From Lasioglossum baleicum (Eukaryota > Arthropoda > Insecta > Hymenoptera > Halictidae), in assembly GCF_051020765.1 (NCBI RefSeq), contig NC_134932.1:3472001-3536000 (forward strand): a DNA stretch of 64,000 nucleotides, in the 5' to 3' direction. Positions 46,701-59,318 of this stretch are shown here, in pieces. The translations under genes and the position numbers were made by a program. Below the pieces are notes generated by a model that was given only the letters and a program-made list of their open reading frames with translations, searched no databases and was not told where the DNA came from. Every line of letters starts with the position of its first letter. Within the stretch, counting starts at the first letter, position 1.

Positions 46701-47315
46701 AATGGGTCTTATGTACACTTTATTAAATATATTTTAAATGTAATATACAATAATTAAGTATGGACACTATGTTAAAAAGTTTCTATCAATAAATTTCATG
46801 ACTTCTATGGAAAATATATATTTATATCGCTGTCCTTCTACTTATGTATCAAATAATAAGTTGCTAAAATTTTTTATGCTTTAGAAAAAAGTGTGCCACT
46901 CCTAAAGCCCAGATTTCGACACTGTAATTACACAACAGGTACAAATTGTATCACGATTAAGGAAAGCAGTAATAAATCGGAAGGAAAATTTAGATTGAAG
47001 AGTTATTATCGAATTATTTATGCATAATTCGTTAATTTTATGCTTGTAGAATGGAAAACAGGCCTATTTCTGTATTTATGGGCTGCAGTGCATACAATTT
47101 AAATCGAGATCGATTCAAGATATTTTCGGGTGTCGGAATTCATTGTCCCTGATCCACGTGTATCCACGTATAGGATATCAAATATACGATAACGTCTTAT
47201 TTCAGTTCTTTGGTTCAAATTTACCTCGTAAGAAAGCGTGAGCGAAGTCTTCTCTTGCTTCAGCTGCTCGGCCCTGTGCTTGTGTTGCAGCAACCCCCGG
47301 GACGACTCCTCCATC
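31701..47315 (-). CDS. Nck-associated protein 5 (NCKAP5)-like protein
   Basis: Ten minus-strand exons join in phase: 47225-47315 (ATG at 47312-47314), 41446-41694, 39964-40231, 39039-39495, 37380-37644, 36682-37054, 36152-36447, 35737-35967, 35484-35634 and 31701-31987 (stop). The product is about 888 residues. The junction between exons 3 and 4 is uncertain: donor 40007 with acceptor 39490 also keeps frame (872 residues). Residues 31-150 are coiled coil with YERCLDDVANQVVRALLSQK followed by LREE and RRIRELEAQNRALS, the signature of vertebrate NCKAP5/NCKAP5L (YERCLDEVANQVVQALLTQK). Later landmarks are SPESGNRDEGYSTMSSDVQ, DFYRLVKFESTKSLAS, and CPTGWVHVERDIDFTDPKAR. Vertebrate relatives bind Nck SH3 domains or microtubules and centrosomes; the function here is inferred. 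The vertebrate proteins are much longer. Upstream exons beyond 47315 are possible because the ATG sits one base into its exon. Confidence 0.87.
32401..32594. mobile_element. pogo-like MITE (intact, unoccupied TTAA site)
   Basis: The left end GGACCTCGATTAACCGGATC and the reversed right end CTCGCGATTAACCGGCTTGA form terminal repeats like those of pogo/Tigger elements. There is no coding sequence. It is intronic to the NCKAP5-like gene. It contains GGGCCTTAATTTATCCGGG at 32540-32558, the unoccupied version of the site filled at 38541-38918. Confidence 0.65.
32941..33160. mobile_element. hAT-type palindromic MITE with 8-bp target duplication
   Basis: The 220-base near-palindrome has ends CAGGCTTGCCATATTCCGCG and its reverse. 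Direct repeats GTGAGATC flank it at 32933-32940 and 33161-33168. The arms share CGCCACGCTACTACGCTGAG and CCCCACTCTTCCCACTA. It lies in the last intron of the NCKAP5-like gene. Confidence 0.88.
33169..35483. other. Rest of last NCKAP5-like intron
   Basis: No coding or transposon feature is recognised. It includes a short tandem repeat (CGGTGTGTTA, three units, about 34657-34695) and a GGCGC tract near 34422. Confidence 0.4.
38480..38970. mobile_element. Second pogo-like MITE, split by a TTAA-type element
   Basis: The left part (GAGTCTCGATTATCCATCGG GCCTTA) and right part (AATTTATCCGGGCTGTTTGT...GCCGGTTAATCGAGATCC) match the intact copy at 32520-32594. They are interrupted at the TTAA by the element at 38541-38918. 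The far left end is diverged. Confidence 0.65.
38541..38918. mobile_element. TTAA-type MITE (CCCTTTGCACTCG family) nested in a pogo-like MITE
   Basis: It begins after TTAA (38537-38540) with CCCTTAGCACTCGAGTGAGG CGACTCTGAGG and ends CGAGTAGCAAGGGG before TTAA (38919-38922). Related solo ends lie at 13262, 14397 and 39850. On the left a second TTAACCCC (38529-38536) makes the exact boundary uncertain by 8 bases. The non-coding interior contains ACAGGGTGTCTGAAAATTCC. Confidence 0.7.
39850..39916. mobile_element. Solo end of the CCCTTTGCACTCG TTAA-type family
   Basis: TTTTAGGCCGGAAGAAAAATT then TAGCTCCGAGCACAAAGGGTTAA parallels 38870-38922. It lies just downstream of the third NCKAP5-like exon, in the intron. 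Confidence 0.55.
40561..40810. mobile_element. Palindromic MITE in NCKAP5-like intron
   Basis: Both ends carry AGAGTTGGG(A/C)AACAATTT. The arms continue AAATCAAA(G/A)TTTCGAAT and CTTGGAATAAATCCTTGGAA in inverted orientation around a centre near 40685. The family resembles hAT-derived MITEs but no target duplication is clear. Confidence 0.7.
41695..42882. other. First NCKAP5-like intron, proximal part
   Basis: GC-rich non-coding DNA with a CT-rich low-complexity run at 42401-42470 and the tract (GGCGC)n at 42699-42724. No gene recognised. Confidence 0.4.
42883..42976. mobile_element. Miniature Tc1-type element
   Basis: The 94-base hairpin has ends CACTACCGCTCATGGAAGTA and an inverted TACTTCCATGAGCTGTAGTG, with TA at 42881-42882 and 42977-42978. 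Its terminal sequence resembles insect Tc1-family ends. It abuts the larger Tc1 element directly. Confidence 0.8.
42979..44468 (+). mobile_element. Tc1-like transposon with decayed transposase
   Basis: The terminal repeats are CAGTCGCCGCGAGAAATAAG and an inverted right end (TTTCCGCGGCGGCGACGACTG), with TA on both sides (42977-42978 and 44469-44470). The 1490-base length fits a Tc1 unit. Transposase pieces on the plus strand include GRPRKTTRKQDR (about 43320), a QDNEPK-like catalytic segment (about 43850) and a GPPQSPDLNLIE-like DDE segment (about 43940), separated by frameshifts and stops. It is inactive and lies in the first intron of the NCKAP5-like gene. Confidence 0.88.
45041..45262. mobile_element. 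Miniature mariner remnant
   Basis: The left end is TTAGGTTGTCCCAAAAGTTC and the right end read in reverse is GTTTTGTCCTAAAAGTTTCT. No transposase is left. It is similar in layout to the shorter element at 62496. Confidence 0.6.
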
Positions 47316-50300
47316 CTGCAACAAATCAGACACGGTTCAAGGAACAGTCCAATTTTAATTCCCGTCGAAAAGATTTTATTGTTGAAAGAGCCCTCCCCGA
47401 TCGCTTTCGCCTGTTTGTGCGAACTAAGGACCCCGTTGTTACGTTCGTTTCGTTCGTTTCGTTTGCTTTCGGCGTGTCAACTCGACCATGCTTGATTATT
47501 GCTATCTGAAAATTCAATTACGCCGACAAATGAGACGAACGGCGCGGCGCGGCGCGGCAGAACAATGCTCGCTCGTATCGATACATTTGCATAATGCAAA
47601 ACGACGAAATCTCTTTTGCCGAACGGCGCTGGCCGATCAATCTTAGTAGTTAATTCACCATGAAAACATACACAATAATTTTGAAATAATATGATAATAA
47701 AGGTAAGTGCATAATAGAGCTGTGCGGGAACCCGGGAATTCCCGAATCCTGATGCCGGCGCACGGGATGGGAAGCATCGTATTATTGATAGTTCGGAAGA
47801 CCGAACTATTTTTGATGTGTGATACATAAATGATCGACGCCGCCTCGAAATGGTATCACCCTCGTCTTAAGGGTTGAAATCAGCCCGAGCTAATGATTCG
47901 CCGTGTGCCTAAAGGTTTACACCACCGGGGAACTGGCGTGAAGGGATGCGATCGCGCGAGGAAAAATAAATTCACGGGCCCCCGTTCGATGTTGATTCGA
48001 TTATCCGTTTCTTTGGAACGGGGCGGTGATTCGCGCGTGACGGTCGCGACTTTCCTCGAGAAATTTCTTCATGCGCACGCTCCGCGGGCTTAATGATCTG
48101 ATTAGAGATACAACAAGAGGAGGGTCCCGGGGATGCTGAGATACGAAGCCGATTTAAGCTTTTCGAGGGAGACGAACCGAGGGCTTTCCTCAACGCTTGG
48201 CAACACCCTTTCCCCGTTTCCCCGTTTCCCCGTTTCCCTTCTCGTTTCCATCCGCTCGGCGCGGCCCCGCGCGCGCACACGACCATGCCTTCCTTCTAGC
48301 GTTTCCCGAGCCAACTTTCGAACTAACTGCCGACTTTCGGGGCAACTTGCAATTGTTTTCTATCACCGGAGCCATCTGCAGTCACGCGGAAGGGTTTAAT
48401 GAAGATTAATTGGCAATTACTTAGCGGCACTCGGCTCTGCCATCGCCACGCACCGTCTTCCGTGAGGGGCGAACTTTTCGAATGGATACAGTTTTGTTCT
48501 TTAATCGCGTGCTCGAGCCACGTTTTATGCGAACCGGCTACGTATATGTACCGATTATGATCCGGGAAATCGTTAACGCTTTGACTGCCATGCCGCGGGA
48601 CCAGCTTCCACGAAATCTCGTCAATTTCTCGACGTTTCATCGTGGCGTTTTTATTTTATTACAGCGCGTTGGTCATAGATGATTTGACCAAGTGTTAACC
48701 CCCCATCACATCTCCAATATTAATTAAAGTTCTGTGCCGCGGACAATGTACAACGAACGGTTTCTCGACTCCAATTACTTTGCGCTCAGTCTCGGCGCGG
48801 CGCGGCGCGGCGGCACGGTTTTCCTTTCGCCGTCGCGTCCTCTATCATAGAAGATTCCGTTTTGTGTACACATCGGATCTTGAAAAGAAACTCCGCGAAT
48901 AAGCTGATCGTCCTGGCGAACTTGCTTGTTCAGTCCCGAGGAAGTCTGTGAACATTTGTGGAGTTCAAGGACGTTTAATCGGCTTAAAACTCCGCTCGTT
49001 AAAGTTTCCAGTTTGCCTTAACTCTTAATGTGCTTTCAAAACGATTATGAAAGTGGTCTTCGGCAGATTGAACTGTCCGATCGGCCTTAACGAAAGATAA
49101 ACCGCGCGCGGCGGCTTTATTAGGCGACAACGCTTTATGCGCTCGGTTCTTCTTATCCCGTTATCGTTCCACCCCCGCCATAGTCATCCGCGTCGCATTC
49201 TCATCTCGTCGTTTATTAGGTCGTTGCGTAAATCCTGTCAAAACTCCTTTGTTTCCTTAAAAATGATCGCGGCAGCGACGGCGCGGTGCGGCGATCACAA
49301 AAGAATTGAAAGTTTGCCGCAAATTTTCTTAGGTTTTTTTTGTTTACTTGTTTCGCATTAAAACAATAAAAGTCACCAAGTTTCAGGCAAATTTATCTGC
49401 AAACACCGGAACACTATTTTGTTCTTTATTTCGCGAAAACTACGTGAAATTGACACGAGGGTTAACCAGCATCATCATTTGAGCGTATCGTAAAGTTGAA
49501 TACACGCGGTAATTTTGGGGAACGGCGTCGAAATGGTCATCCCCGTTGGAGTTGGCGTAAAACAGACTGAAAATTTATACGAATTGCCCATGAATGCTAA
49601 CAAACGAACCAGTCCTATCCCTCCGACGCGAGAGTAAAACACAAATAATTCAGGAGGATTCAGGAGTAACCTCGTAACCTCCTTCATTAGACTTTTACCC
49701 CGCGGTCGATTCGACCGACGAAATGGGGGACTTTCCACGCGGTGATTCCCGGTAACTTATCAACTGGGGTGCCGTTCTAGATACACCGGGCTTAAGAACA
49801 ATGCTACGCAAACAGTAATTATAAGCGCAAACAGAACAGCGATTGTGCCACTGAGCTTGTTATACGGTGGATCATCAAGATTGCAGTCTTGGGAATTCAG
49901 TTTGCATAGGAATATCCTCCGCGCTTTTCTTCAGATTCCACGTGGGATCGATCACCTTACACACTGACTGCGAATCCCCAATCTTTCTGTACAACCGATT
50001 ATTTTTTAAGTTTACTCTTTCGGCTACAGAAGTTTCTAGTTTCGGTAAAATTATTCCAACTATTTAAGAGCTGCGTCCGAGAGCGTGCCAATTCAGCATT
50101 TGTGTCCATAATTATGAAACAAGTCTAAATAATATGACTTGGACCACGTTTCAAAAATGCAAACGCTTGGTCTTTCATCGGAAATACACACAGTTCTGAA
50201 CAGTTCGTGTCAACATTCATTTCGCGCGGCGACTGTATTCTCAAATCTAAATTCAAATTTCACTTTTAATCATTATATGTTTAAATCTAAATCGAAATCC

Positions 50301-52660
50301 AACTTTCAAGCATTATGTTTAAATCTAAATGGTGTCAAGCAGCAGCCTTTGTTTCGAAGTCGCGATGTTCCTGTTCACGCAGCTAGCCCCTAAAACAGTC
50401 CTCAATGTAATCAATCGAAAATGGATTTACATTCCTCGCCCCGTGTACATACATTGTATGTACATAGATACATCACTTTAGGCTAGATTACGAACCAGTT
50501 CCACCGGTTCGCTGTGTTTCCTGCGTTCCCTGCGTTCCCTGCGTTTCCGAGCGTGCTCCGACGACGGCAAGACGCAAACCGGAAGCCGACCGTTACCGCG
50601 AGATTTGAAGACATTAACGCGCAGCAAGTCCCAACCCCTCGGCACGGGCCATCCGAGTCTCTACAATATCGCAAGCCGAGGCATATGGCAGCGGCCAGCC
50701 GTTTCTCCTGATTTACGGCTATTGCCGCGCAAACTCGATTATAACGATGCCGGGGAACACGCCGCGCCGCGGCAAATTACAAGCGGAACCGCGTCGCGTC
50801 GCTGGATTTTCATTAAACGATAATCATCTTCCGCGGCCGCCTTGCCTCGCCTCGCCGGAAACAGACGGACAATGCGCGAATCCGTTGCTCGGATTTTTAT
50901 CACGATTCCGATAGAATTTTGCCTGTGGCACACACGCGTCGTACCCCTTGTGGAAGGAACGCGGGCTGAGAAATATTTTTTATTAACACTTTGAACGCCA
51001 CGTATCGCATAGTGGGTCGCCGCACAGTGGGTGACCTGTCCAGTGAATGAACACTTACGACGATTAGAGTAAAGTACTTAGGGTAAACTATTATGGCACT
51101 ACCTTATTGTGTATCTTGTAAAGGAGAAAAGTCGCACTCTAGTGAGAAAATCCTCGAACAATAGTTTACCATGTTTACTCAACACTGTGCACAGTGCACA
51201 GTGCACCGTATCTATATGTAGATTCTGTATACACCTAGTATCGCGATTCTCCGCCAGTTGTGTCTGCACGTGTCGAATATTTTTGCGGTTAGATTTTTTA
51301 AGTTAATAATAAGTTATTTTGAAACGTTTGAACATGTCTGTAGTTTCAGTTTATTTATATTAATGTTTCCCAACTGTTGCATGTTGGTTTCGACTGAAAT
51401 TCATTTTCTCTTTGTCCAGTACTGTAGTATTATCTCGGTCCACTAGTATTACACAGGAAATGCATCTACAACTGGTAATTTTGTGGACGAAAAAGAGCAT
51501 TCTAAAATAATCGATAAATGACATCAAGAAAAAGTGGTTCATATTTGGGCACTTTACCCCCCCAAGTGTTTCAAAGCTCAGGGATTTTCTGTGTTTCCCC
51601 AAGTAAAAGTTTATTTGGTAAACTAAATAAATTGTCCCCATGAAACTTTTACTTTCTATGAAAATTCCACAACAGCAGACATCGATAGTGAAAGATAGAT
51701 TACGGTCGCGATAGGTTTTAACAGCGAGAGCGTGCAGAATGCGGGTTCGTGGTGAGAGAGAAGAATTGTTCCACTAAACATAATTCACCGATAGTCCTAT
51801 GTTGTATCCGAGCACAGGGCTGGCAATTATTGGCGGGCTCGTGTTGGCCGGTTCGCGGAGGATTGATCAAGACCTCGTGTTTCTCTTCTCCTCACCCCGC
51901 CGCGACTACTTCTTTCAGCGACAGAAAACATTCTCGGCGGACCATTAATCTCGTCGTTTCGGTGAATTGAGTCGGATCGTGGGCATTTTTCAACGGTGAA
52001 CACGGTCCAGGAAGATGTATTGTTACAAGGCAGCTCGTGGTTGCTAAATGTCGTCGATTCTTCAGCGATAAATTGGAAAAAAACCAACTGGTCGTCTCCT
52101 CCTCTTTTCGCGATAGAAACGTCCCCTTGGAAATGATTAGATTTATCGCTGCGGACCGAATTTGTGGTTTTTCGTGTTACTCTGGTAGGCGTTAAATACG
52201 GTAGACGGTTGAACACGTTCTTTTCGATAGTGGGTTAAATAATTGGATAGAAAAATAGTCATCGCTTGATTATTTTTACAGAATACAATCTTTGCAGTCT
52301 TTGCAATCTTTACGATCTAAATGAGTTGTTGAAAATAATAGGAGAAAGTTCTGGAGTCACAAGTCACAAGTGGTAACAGAGAATTGGGAAAAAATGTAAT
52401 GTTCAGCTATAAGATACTTTGTTTTAGCGAGAGAAAGATAGATAAAAGTGTGTCTGAGCGGTCGTCTCCATCCACTAGAGAGAGTGGAAACCGAGTGACT
52501 TTCGACGGCCTGCGATATAACGTACCTGAACTACTTGAATTCGAGATAAACTCGCGACAATACTACTTTCTTTACGTCCCTCCATTTCTGTTCTCTATGA
52601 AATAAGAAGATCCCGATGTTTACGTAAATACACATATGTATATAATATATTACATATTTT
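47316..52660. other. Upstream region of the NCKAP5-like gene, no gene recognised
   Basis: GC-mixed DNA with (GGCGC)n tracts at 47541-47558 and 48795-48812, a GTTTCCCC tandem repeat near 48206-48239, a TGCGTTCCC repeat near 50517-50545, and a possible hAT-type start (AATAGAGCTGTGCGGG) at 47710. Frames up to 129 codons (51827-52216) show no recognisable protein. Non-coding first exons of the NCKAP5-like gene could lie here but are not identifiable by eye. Confidence 0.4.
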
Positions 52661-52665
52661 TTTTT

Positions 52666-52965
52666 ATTTGGGTTGTTCGGAAAGTCTCCGCCGATTTTTC
52701 GATTAAATTGAAAATAACAAAAATTGTGCTAACAATCAAGTTTATTTAATAATATATGCACCATTTTGTTCGACAACAAAAATTACTAGCAACCGTTATC
52801 ATAACGCAAATTGTGGTGTTTCCGTATAAATAAATTGTTAATTAAAACATAACTGATAAAAATATCTCTTTGTATTAGTTCTGATCATATTTTTCGTGCA
52901 CATTTTTTGTGCATATTTGCATATGCTTCTTGCATATTTTACGTGCATAAAGATCCGCAGTCTAA
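52666..52965 (-). pseudogene. Truncated mariner element (C-terminal transposase end)
   Basis: It starts GGGTTGTTCGGAAAGTCTCC, a mariner-type terminus. In reverse, 52745-52790 reads VVEQNGAYIIK and a stop, the usual C-terminal motif of mariner transposases. The rest of the transposase is not recognisable. Confidence 0.65.
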
Positions 52966-54360
52966 TGATAAGAATTTTCATCTGTACACGTCCAATCATT
53001 CATTTTTGTCGAACCTGATATTTTCGGGTTCTCGCACCCCTCTGATACTTGGAGAATCAATTATATTAATTTATAGATGACAGAAGACGCGCGAGACACG
53101 TTGCATTTAATCTCGCAATTATGGAGTTGCCATTGTGGTGAAACAAGTGGTGAAGCGCGTGAAATGGTCGCGTCGGTCGCGTTTAACGTAAGATAGCCAG
53201 CAGCACGACGACGGCGACACGCAGTACAATTTTTAATCACTGTGTGGCCATTAGGACACGCCGTTAAACGTTCGCAACAAAACCACCACGGAGCAAAATA
53301 ATAATCTCGTGTCGGTGTGGAGAGATCTCGCGTGCGAGGAGAAACGAGGAGACATCCTCGCAGAGGTTCATCCTCGCCGACGCGTAATAGTAATTTCGGC
53401 GGACGATAATGGCGCCAGCACACAAAGGCGCACGCCATCGCCGCAAGGGCGGCTTTAACACCCGCCCCACGCGATTCAATAATATATTCGCGGATACCTG
53501 TTTACCTTAGCCCCACCGTCTGCGTTTGCACAGCTCACGCGCGCGTAAACGTGCGTGCCCCTCTATCGCTCGCGTGCGATCTAACGTGTAAACAACAATT
53601 ACTCGACGCCGGCCACCGCCGGCCACCGCCGGCCACCGTCGCCCACGCCAAGATTCCTTTTCGAGCGGAATCGTTCGCCGAAGCCCGGTCGCGTGATCCA
53701 GAAACAAAAAGAATTGGGGGTTGCGACAGCTGGAATCATTGTTTGCCGTTTGCCTAATTTTATGGTCTCCAGGGAGGAGGACGTTTTATGGCAGAGTTCT
53801 TTCATTTGGTCTCTCTCTCCTAATGCATTCAACGCTCTAATGTCGCAGCGCGCTGTTCAGCAAGTTTGCAGCATTCGAAAAGCAAAAAGAAATAAATGGT
53901 TCGACTGGGAATGATCGCGATCCAGTTTCCGTGGATAAAGGATCGAAGCCAAGGCAGTTTCCAATCGGACGGAAGGCTGTTCGTCTCTCAGAGCCGTAGA
54001 AGTGAATAATTTGCGGCCCGTGGAAATTCACTGAAATATAGGGTAAAGCGTCTCGCGTGCAATGCATTCGTACGGATTGCACGGGGGCGATGTTCCCCAG
54101 TGACAGCGAAGATAAACGGGCGGTTTTTGTGGGCCGAGGGTGGGACGCGCGAGAGCCTTTTCTCAGAAGGCGAGAATAAATATTTGATGGCGAGCATCAC
54201 TCGCGCGATGGAAACTGGTGACACGATAATGGCTAGTTTATTAGACGCGGACTTTCTTTCAGGTAGCAAAAGCTTCTACACAGTGCTGGATTCACGGCTG
54301 ACATGAGGATTGATCGTTCGAGATACGAAAATGCGGATGGAATGCATGTTTTATTTTATA

Positions 54361-54800
54361 TTGGGTTGGGGAAAAAGTTTCTTCGTACTTTAATGCCAGA
54401 AATGAATCAAGCTTTTTCCATATTTTAAATGAACTTTATCAAATCAAGTATGTGCCGTTTTGATCGACCACCTTTTCACATTTTTCAGGTAAAACCATAA
54501 TATCCTCGCTGCGACACGTGATTGTCGCAGACCTCTTTTCAAGTCAACCTGCCTGCACACCGTTAAGAGAGTTCTGTAGGGACCGAAACGAATGGTAGTG
54601 TGATGGTGCAATATCAGGACTATACCTGTGCATTAGGTAGCAGGCAGATGCATCAAAACTTCCCAGCCAAGTTCTATTAATTTTTCATACAGATAGAAGA
54701 CGACGCCTTTCCCGTTTATCAGTTCTGATCGCTTTCTCTCTCGATTGCTTGACGTAATCTTTCCAGTTGTTGACTGTGTATAGAGGTTGGAGTCAATCGT
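54361..54800 (-). pseudogene. Truncated mariner element with transposase C-terminus
   Basis: Next to TA (54359-54360) the terminus reads TTGGGTTGGGGAAAAAGTTT. On the minus strand, frames near 54550-54680 read LGWEVLMH, RYSPDIAPSHYHSFRSLQNS and LNG, the mariner catalytic YSPDLAPSD region with H in place of the final catalytic D. Frameshifts and stops interrupt it. The 5' half of the element is missing. Confidence 0.75.
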
Positions 54801-57800
54801 TTGACCGAATGGCAGCAGCTCGTAGCGAATGATTCCCTAATTATGACCTTATTTGTTCCTTATGAAGTTAATCGTGAATGGTTGATTAAATTTTTGCCTA
54901 ACTCTGCTATAAATACCATTGTTTACACGAGTCGGCGCATTTTTGCACGATTCTCGATTCGCAGGATCAGTCATAGTCCGCATGATGTCGGTCGCAGCCT
55001 GGCCGGGATCAATTTTGAAGGGCCGCGAGCACGAAAATTTCACATTTCACACGGATCAAACACGTGACGCTCGTGAAATGGACCGCGTACTCCATGGTGC
55101 ATGGGAATTGATGGTTTATCTTGGTTGATGCCGTAGTAGCCTCGACGAAGGGCGATAATAATCGGCCGATGCTCGCAGGATTGTTTTCCCACAAAGGTTT
55201 TCGTTTATCGAATGGAATCGCGTGTCATTCGTGGGATCGTATTATGCGAAACGAAATCTACCCCAATTTTCAATCTACCGAGCGCGGCCGATTATTATCG
55301 CTCGTGACAGCTTCGATCAAATAGGACTGATAGCGGGGCCTGGAAATCGACTACGCACAATTCCATCCGGGAATTGTTAACGATGCGGGTGACGCGAATT
55401 TACCGGCAAAGTGTCGAAAACGGGATTTTCTTTGACACGCTCGCCTCTTGTAATCGACCTTGCAATTAAAATGTCGCGACCATTCTACAACAACCTTTAT
55501 ATCCGCGGAATAAATTCACCGTATTCGGAACAAACAAATTTCCAATCCGATTTTCCAAGCGTATTATTCCCACGATAATTGTTATCTGATATTATAATCG
55601 GATTATAAGCGAGTGCTTATTTAATGGAGAACTTAACTAACGCATATATTAAATTGTTCTGATTGCTGTCTCGCGTCTCGTTGGACAGAGTAATAGACTT
55701 TTATAGGCTGACTGTAGGGGTAAACTATTCGATTTATGAAACTAATCAAATGAAAACAGTGAAATATCTCACCCTGTCGAAAGGACGTATTCTTCGTTAT
55801 GGCAGAGCTCACCCTATATTGCTGTTCCCTTTAGGCGAAGCTGCGTGCCTAATCAACGCGGAAACCGTTCGATTCATCGGATTCGTAAACGATCACTGTC
55901 GATTACGTTTCGTGGACCGTCGATACACGCGCGGCTGGTTTACGAGAGCCGGGCGACGACAAAAGGAAGGAAGCAAGAGAGAGAGAGAGAGAGAGAGAGA
56001 GTATGAAAGGGACGGGGGCGAATAGAGAAGGGCTACACTGCCGGTCATAAAACCTGTAATAAACGGTGCCGTGTATCTGGCTAATACAATGCGATGGTAA
56101 CCGTGCTTAACAGGCACTCGTAAAACTGTATTCGGTAAAATAAATTGAACGGCGCGGCGCGGCGCGGCGCGGCGCGGCGCCGTCATAGAGCGGAATAGCG
56201 GAGCCCGATCCCGCGAAATGCAATAACGCCGAACGTGTCCCGGGAATAGAACAATACCGGACGAATCGTAGACCGCCATCGAATCCACCGTCAGCTGTTA
56301 AATTCGGTTTTACAGGAGTTTTCGTTCTCTGTTCCCGACGACCACGCATTGTTCGCCGATCTCTGGACAAATTGCACAGCGAAATTTTTCGATCGCCGCG
56401 CAGCTGGCTCGATGTTGCTGAAAAAAATATCTTACGATCCAACCAAATTGATTCTTCCGCCGGCTTCAAATGTCCCGGTAGTCAATGTATACACTTTCTA
56501 CTCTGTTCCTACGAATCGAGTATTGCAAATTTCCTTTAACGCAATATTGTAACTTCACGTTGCAGCGAAGTAACATGTTTAGAAGAAAGTGTTAATGTGT
56601 TTTAAGGAAGCTTAAAAATCTTGTTTCGCACAATAATCGAAAACGGAATGATTAGATCACGTTACATTGAGAATGAGTTGTTGGTTTGTGCCTCAAGCCT
56701 TTCTGTTGCTGTTGAACGATCTATTAAAGAATCTCCGGCCCACGCACGCATTGACTTCCAAAAATAATGGAATAATCGCCGGTGGATAATGTGTTAATGG
56801 ATAACGGTTAAGCGAAATTTTATGGAAAATTCCGCCGGGCGTAATTATACATATAATGCTCTAAAAGACACCGTGTGTGGATATCATTCGATGATATTTT
56901 AACGACACACGCGTCGCCCGTCATATTTTACGGCATAATTGCGCGGAGGATTCGCAATTACGCGGAAAAATGAAAAGTGTCGGGAGGAAATGGCAGCTAA
57001 TTGGACGTTAATGGGCGTCAACACGCGGACGGGTCGTAATTCCGTGGTAATTTTCGATCGTTACCATCGAAACCGTTCCCATTTCCACCGCGGTCTTTGG
57101 AATTGAATAATTTTCACCGATCATTTCCGCGTTCGCGCTGGCTATGCATCCGTACGAGTTTCTGCCTAACCCGACGACGACGGCCTCCTCTCACGGAATC
57201 GGAAATAGTTCAGCCTCCTTCTATGCCGATGCAAACTCTAGTCTGCAATTTACCGAACTTGCGTTCCTAAAATAGTTTCGCCCCCCCCCCCCCCCGTTTC
57301 GATACACAACGTTCTCCGCCAACGTTAATTGGAAACTACAATTTTATTTCATGCGCAAACTTTTCTCCATGGTACAATCTTCCTACAATTTTATCCAATT
57401 ACAGCACGATTTCCTATATATGTAGTGATTCTGACAAACGGTAGCACATCCTTTACTACCTAATTCAACATTATTTATCGAACAATATGAACAATTAACA
57501 TACCTACAATTAGGTGTATGTTGCAAATTTAAATATACTTTAAAAATCAGTTTTCCCCATGCCGGAATATAAAATTAAATGTGAGAAAAGTGTTAGAACC
57601 TGCGATAAATAAAGAGAGAGTTTTGGGCATATTCGGTATATTTCAACTGAAATTTCTACAACTCTTTATGAGAAAATACTCTGCGTGAACACACTAACAT
57701 ATTTTTACTTTCATATAATGAATGATTTCTGATTATTAATTATTAATACTTGGTTGTGTCGCGGTTGTTTCCGCGCGGTGACTGTATGTATGTATCCAAA

Positions 57801-59095
57801 GAAATCAATTTCTTGAATAATTCCTCAAGGATGCATCTATGTATACGAGGAGGTATTGCCGATTGTGCTGAAAACGCTTCGCCGTTCGGGAGTGAAAGTT
57901 TGCGGCAAAAAGGTTGTTGCAGCGAAATTTTTCGCGGATACAAAGCGGACGCGCGCAATAAAACTGCATGACGAGCTTACGTCGCGACGTAGCAGCGAAC
58001 GAGTTGGCGTCACCGAAAGAAATCGATCGTCGGCTCCGTCATCGCGCGCGTTCGTTGTCCTCTCGCGAATGAGCGTATCGACGCGAGCCGTGCGACGAGC
58101 TCTATGTACGAGCCACCGCACCGTCGCGTCGCGACGTTTTAAAATCATGGGCAAACATTGCGCCCCGCCAGCCCACCGGAAATTACCTAACAGCCTTGTT
58201 AAGTGTGCACTCGCCCGCGCGTGATTCTCGGCCGGCTCCGGAGCGGACAGAAGCGGAGCGGGGCAGAGTTTGAGGTCCCGGGTCTGGTCTGGGCCGAAGC
58301 GACGACGACGCAGCCCGTTTAAAACAGAGAATCTTCTGTCGTCGGCGTCGTGCAGAAATTAAACATTCCAACCCCGTGCAGGGCCATTGTGTTTTTTTAC
58401 GAGCGGGCCGCGCGTTACTTTCGCGCGACCAGGGACGAAATTGAATTTTCCATTCAGCTTGAACCACGCTGGCCGCGTTTCCAGCGAGCCACGAGTGGAC
58501 CCATTAACAACGCTGAGGAACAATGACGGCTAAATAGGCGCGTCGAGGGGGAACACGCGAATGTTCACCCCCGGAAGACGGGCCTTTCTCACTGCTTCAC
58601 GCGTTTAGGCCCCGTAATTACTCACTCGTCTGACAAACATAATCCTCTTATTACATTTAAGATTAACACTTTACATACCGGAAGCCTATCAACAAGATTT
58701 TCAATAATTGTGCTGTAGTGCCGTATCGAAAGAAAGCATAGAAATTTTTTTTTACATTACAATTTTAAATGGAGGTACTAGATGACGTTATCGAGGGTGA
58801 CTCGTTAGTTCAAAATGAAAATTGCTTTTGCTATTGAAGGTTCCATTAGGAAGTGTCTACCATAGTCGCCATGTACCATAGATTTTTCAAAATTATGCAA
58901 TAATCACCGGTCGGTCATTACCGCGTTAATCTCGTTTCTCAGAAACGAAGCAGAAAGAATCTGTGAGACGCGTCGAGGGTTCATGCCGGTTACGCACGAG
59001 TCACACTAACCTTTTAGCTGTGTTGGACGAATTCGTTTTCACTGTGGTGAACGAAACGAATGCAATTTTAGTAGGATTTTCGAATGCGGAAGGGG
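54801..59095. other. No gene recognised; low-complexity tracts
   Basis: It contains (GA)n at 55977-56002, the longest (GGCGC)n tract at 56151-56180 (about six units), and a poly-C run at 57280-57296. GC-rich sequence lies at 57840-58480, CpG-rich, and could be a promoter-like region, but no exon can be supported. Confidence 0.4.
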
Positions 59096-59099
59096 TTAA

Positions 59100-59301
59100 C
59101 CTCTTGCCGTATCATTTTCTTTAGAGTTACAGTGCTATTAACACACGTCTTTATCCGGAATAGTAAATGTATATGTTTTGCACGTCTACATTTATTTCAA
59201 TGCTCTTTAAACATTTGCTTACAAACGAATCAAATTTTATGGTATATCATGTAGAAAGAAAGTCATAACTCTGGTTTGACTCGTTAAAGTACGGCAAGGG
59301 G
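59100..59301. mobile_element. TTAA-flanked MITE, CCCCTTGCC family (copy 2)
   Basis: TTAA at 59096-59099 and 59302-59305 flank inverted ends CCTCTTGCCGTATCATTTTC and (reversed) CCCCTTGCCGTACTTTAACG. The interior shares ATTTTCTTTA(G/C)AGTTACAG and ACGTCTTTATCC words with copy 1. Confidence 0.78.
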
Positions 59302-59318
59302 TTAACCTGGTCGCGCTA

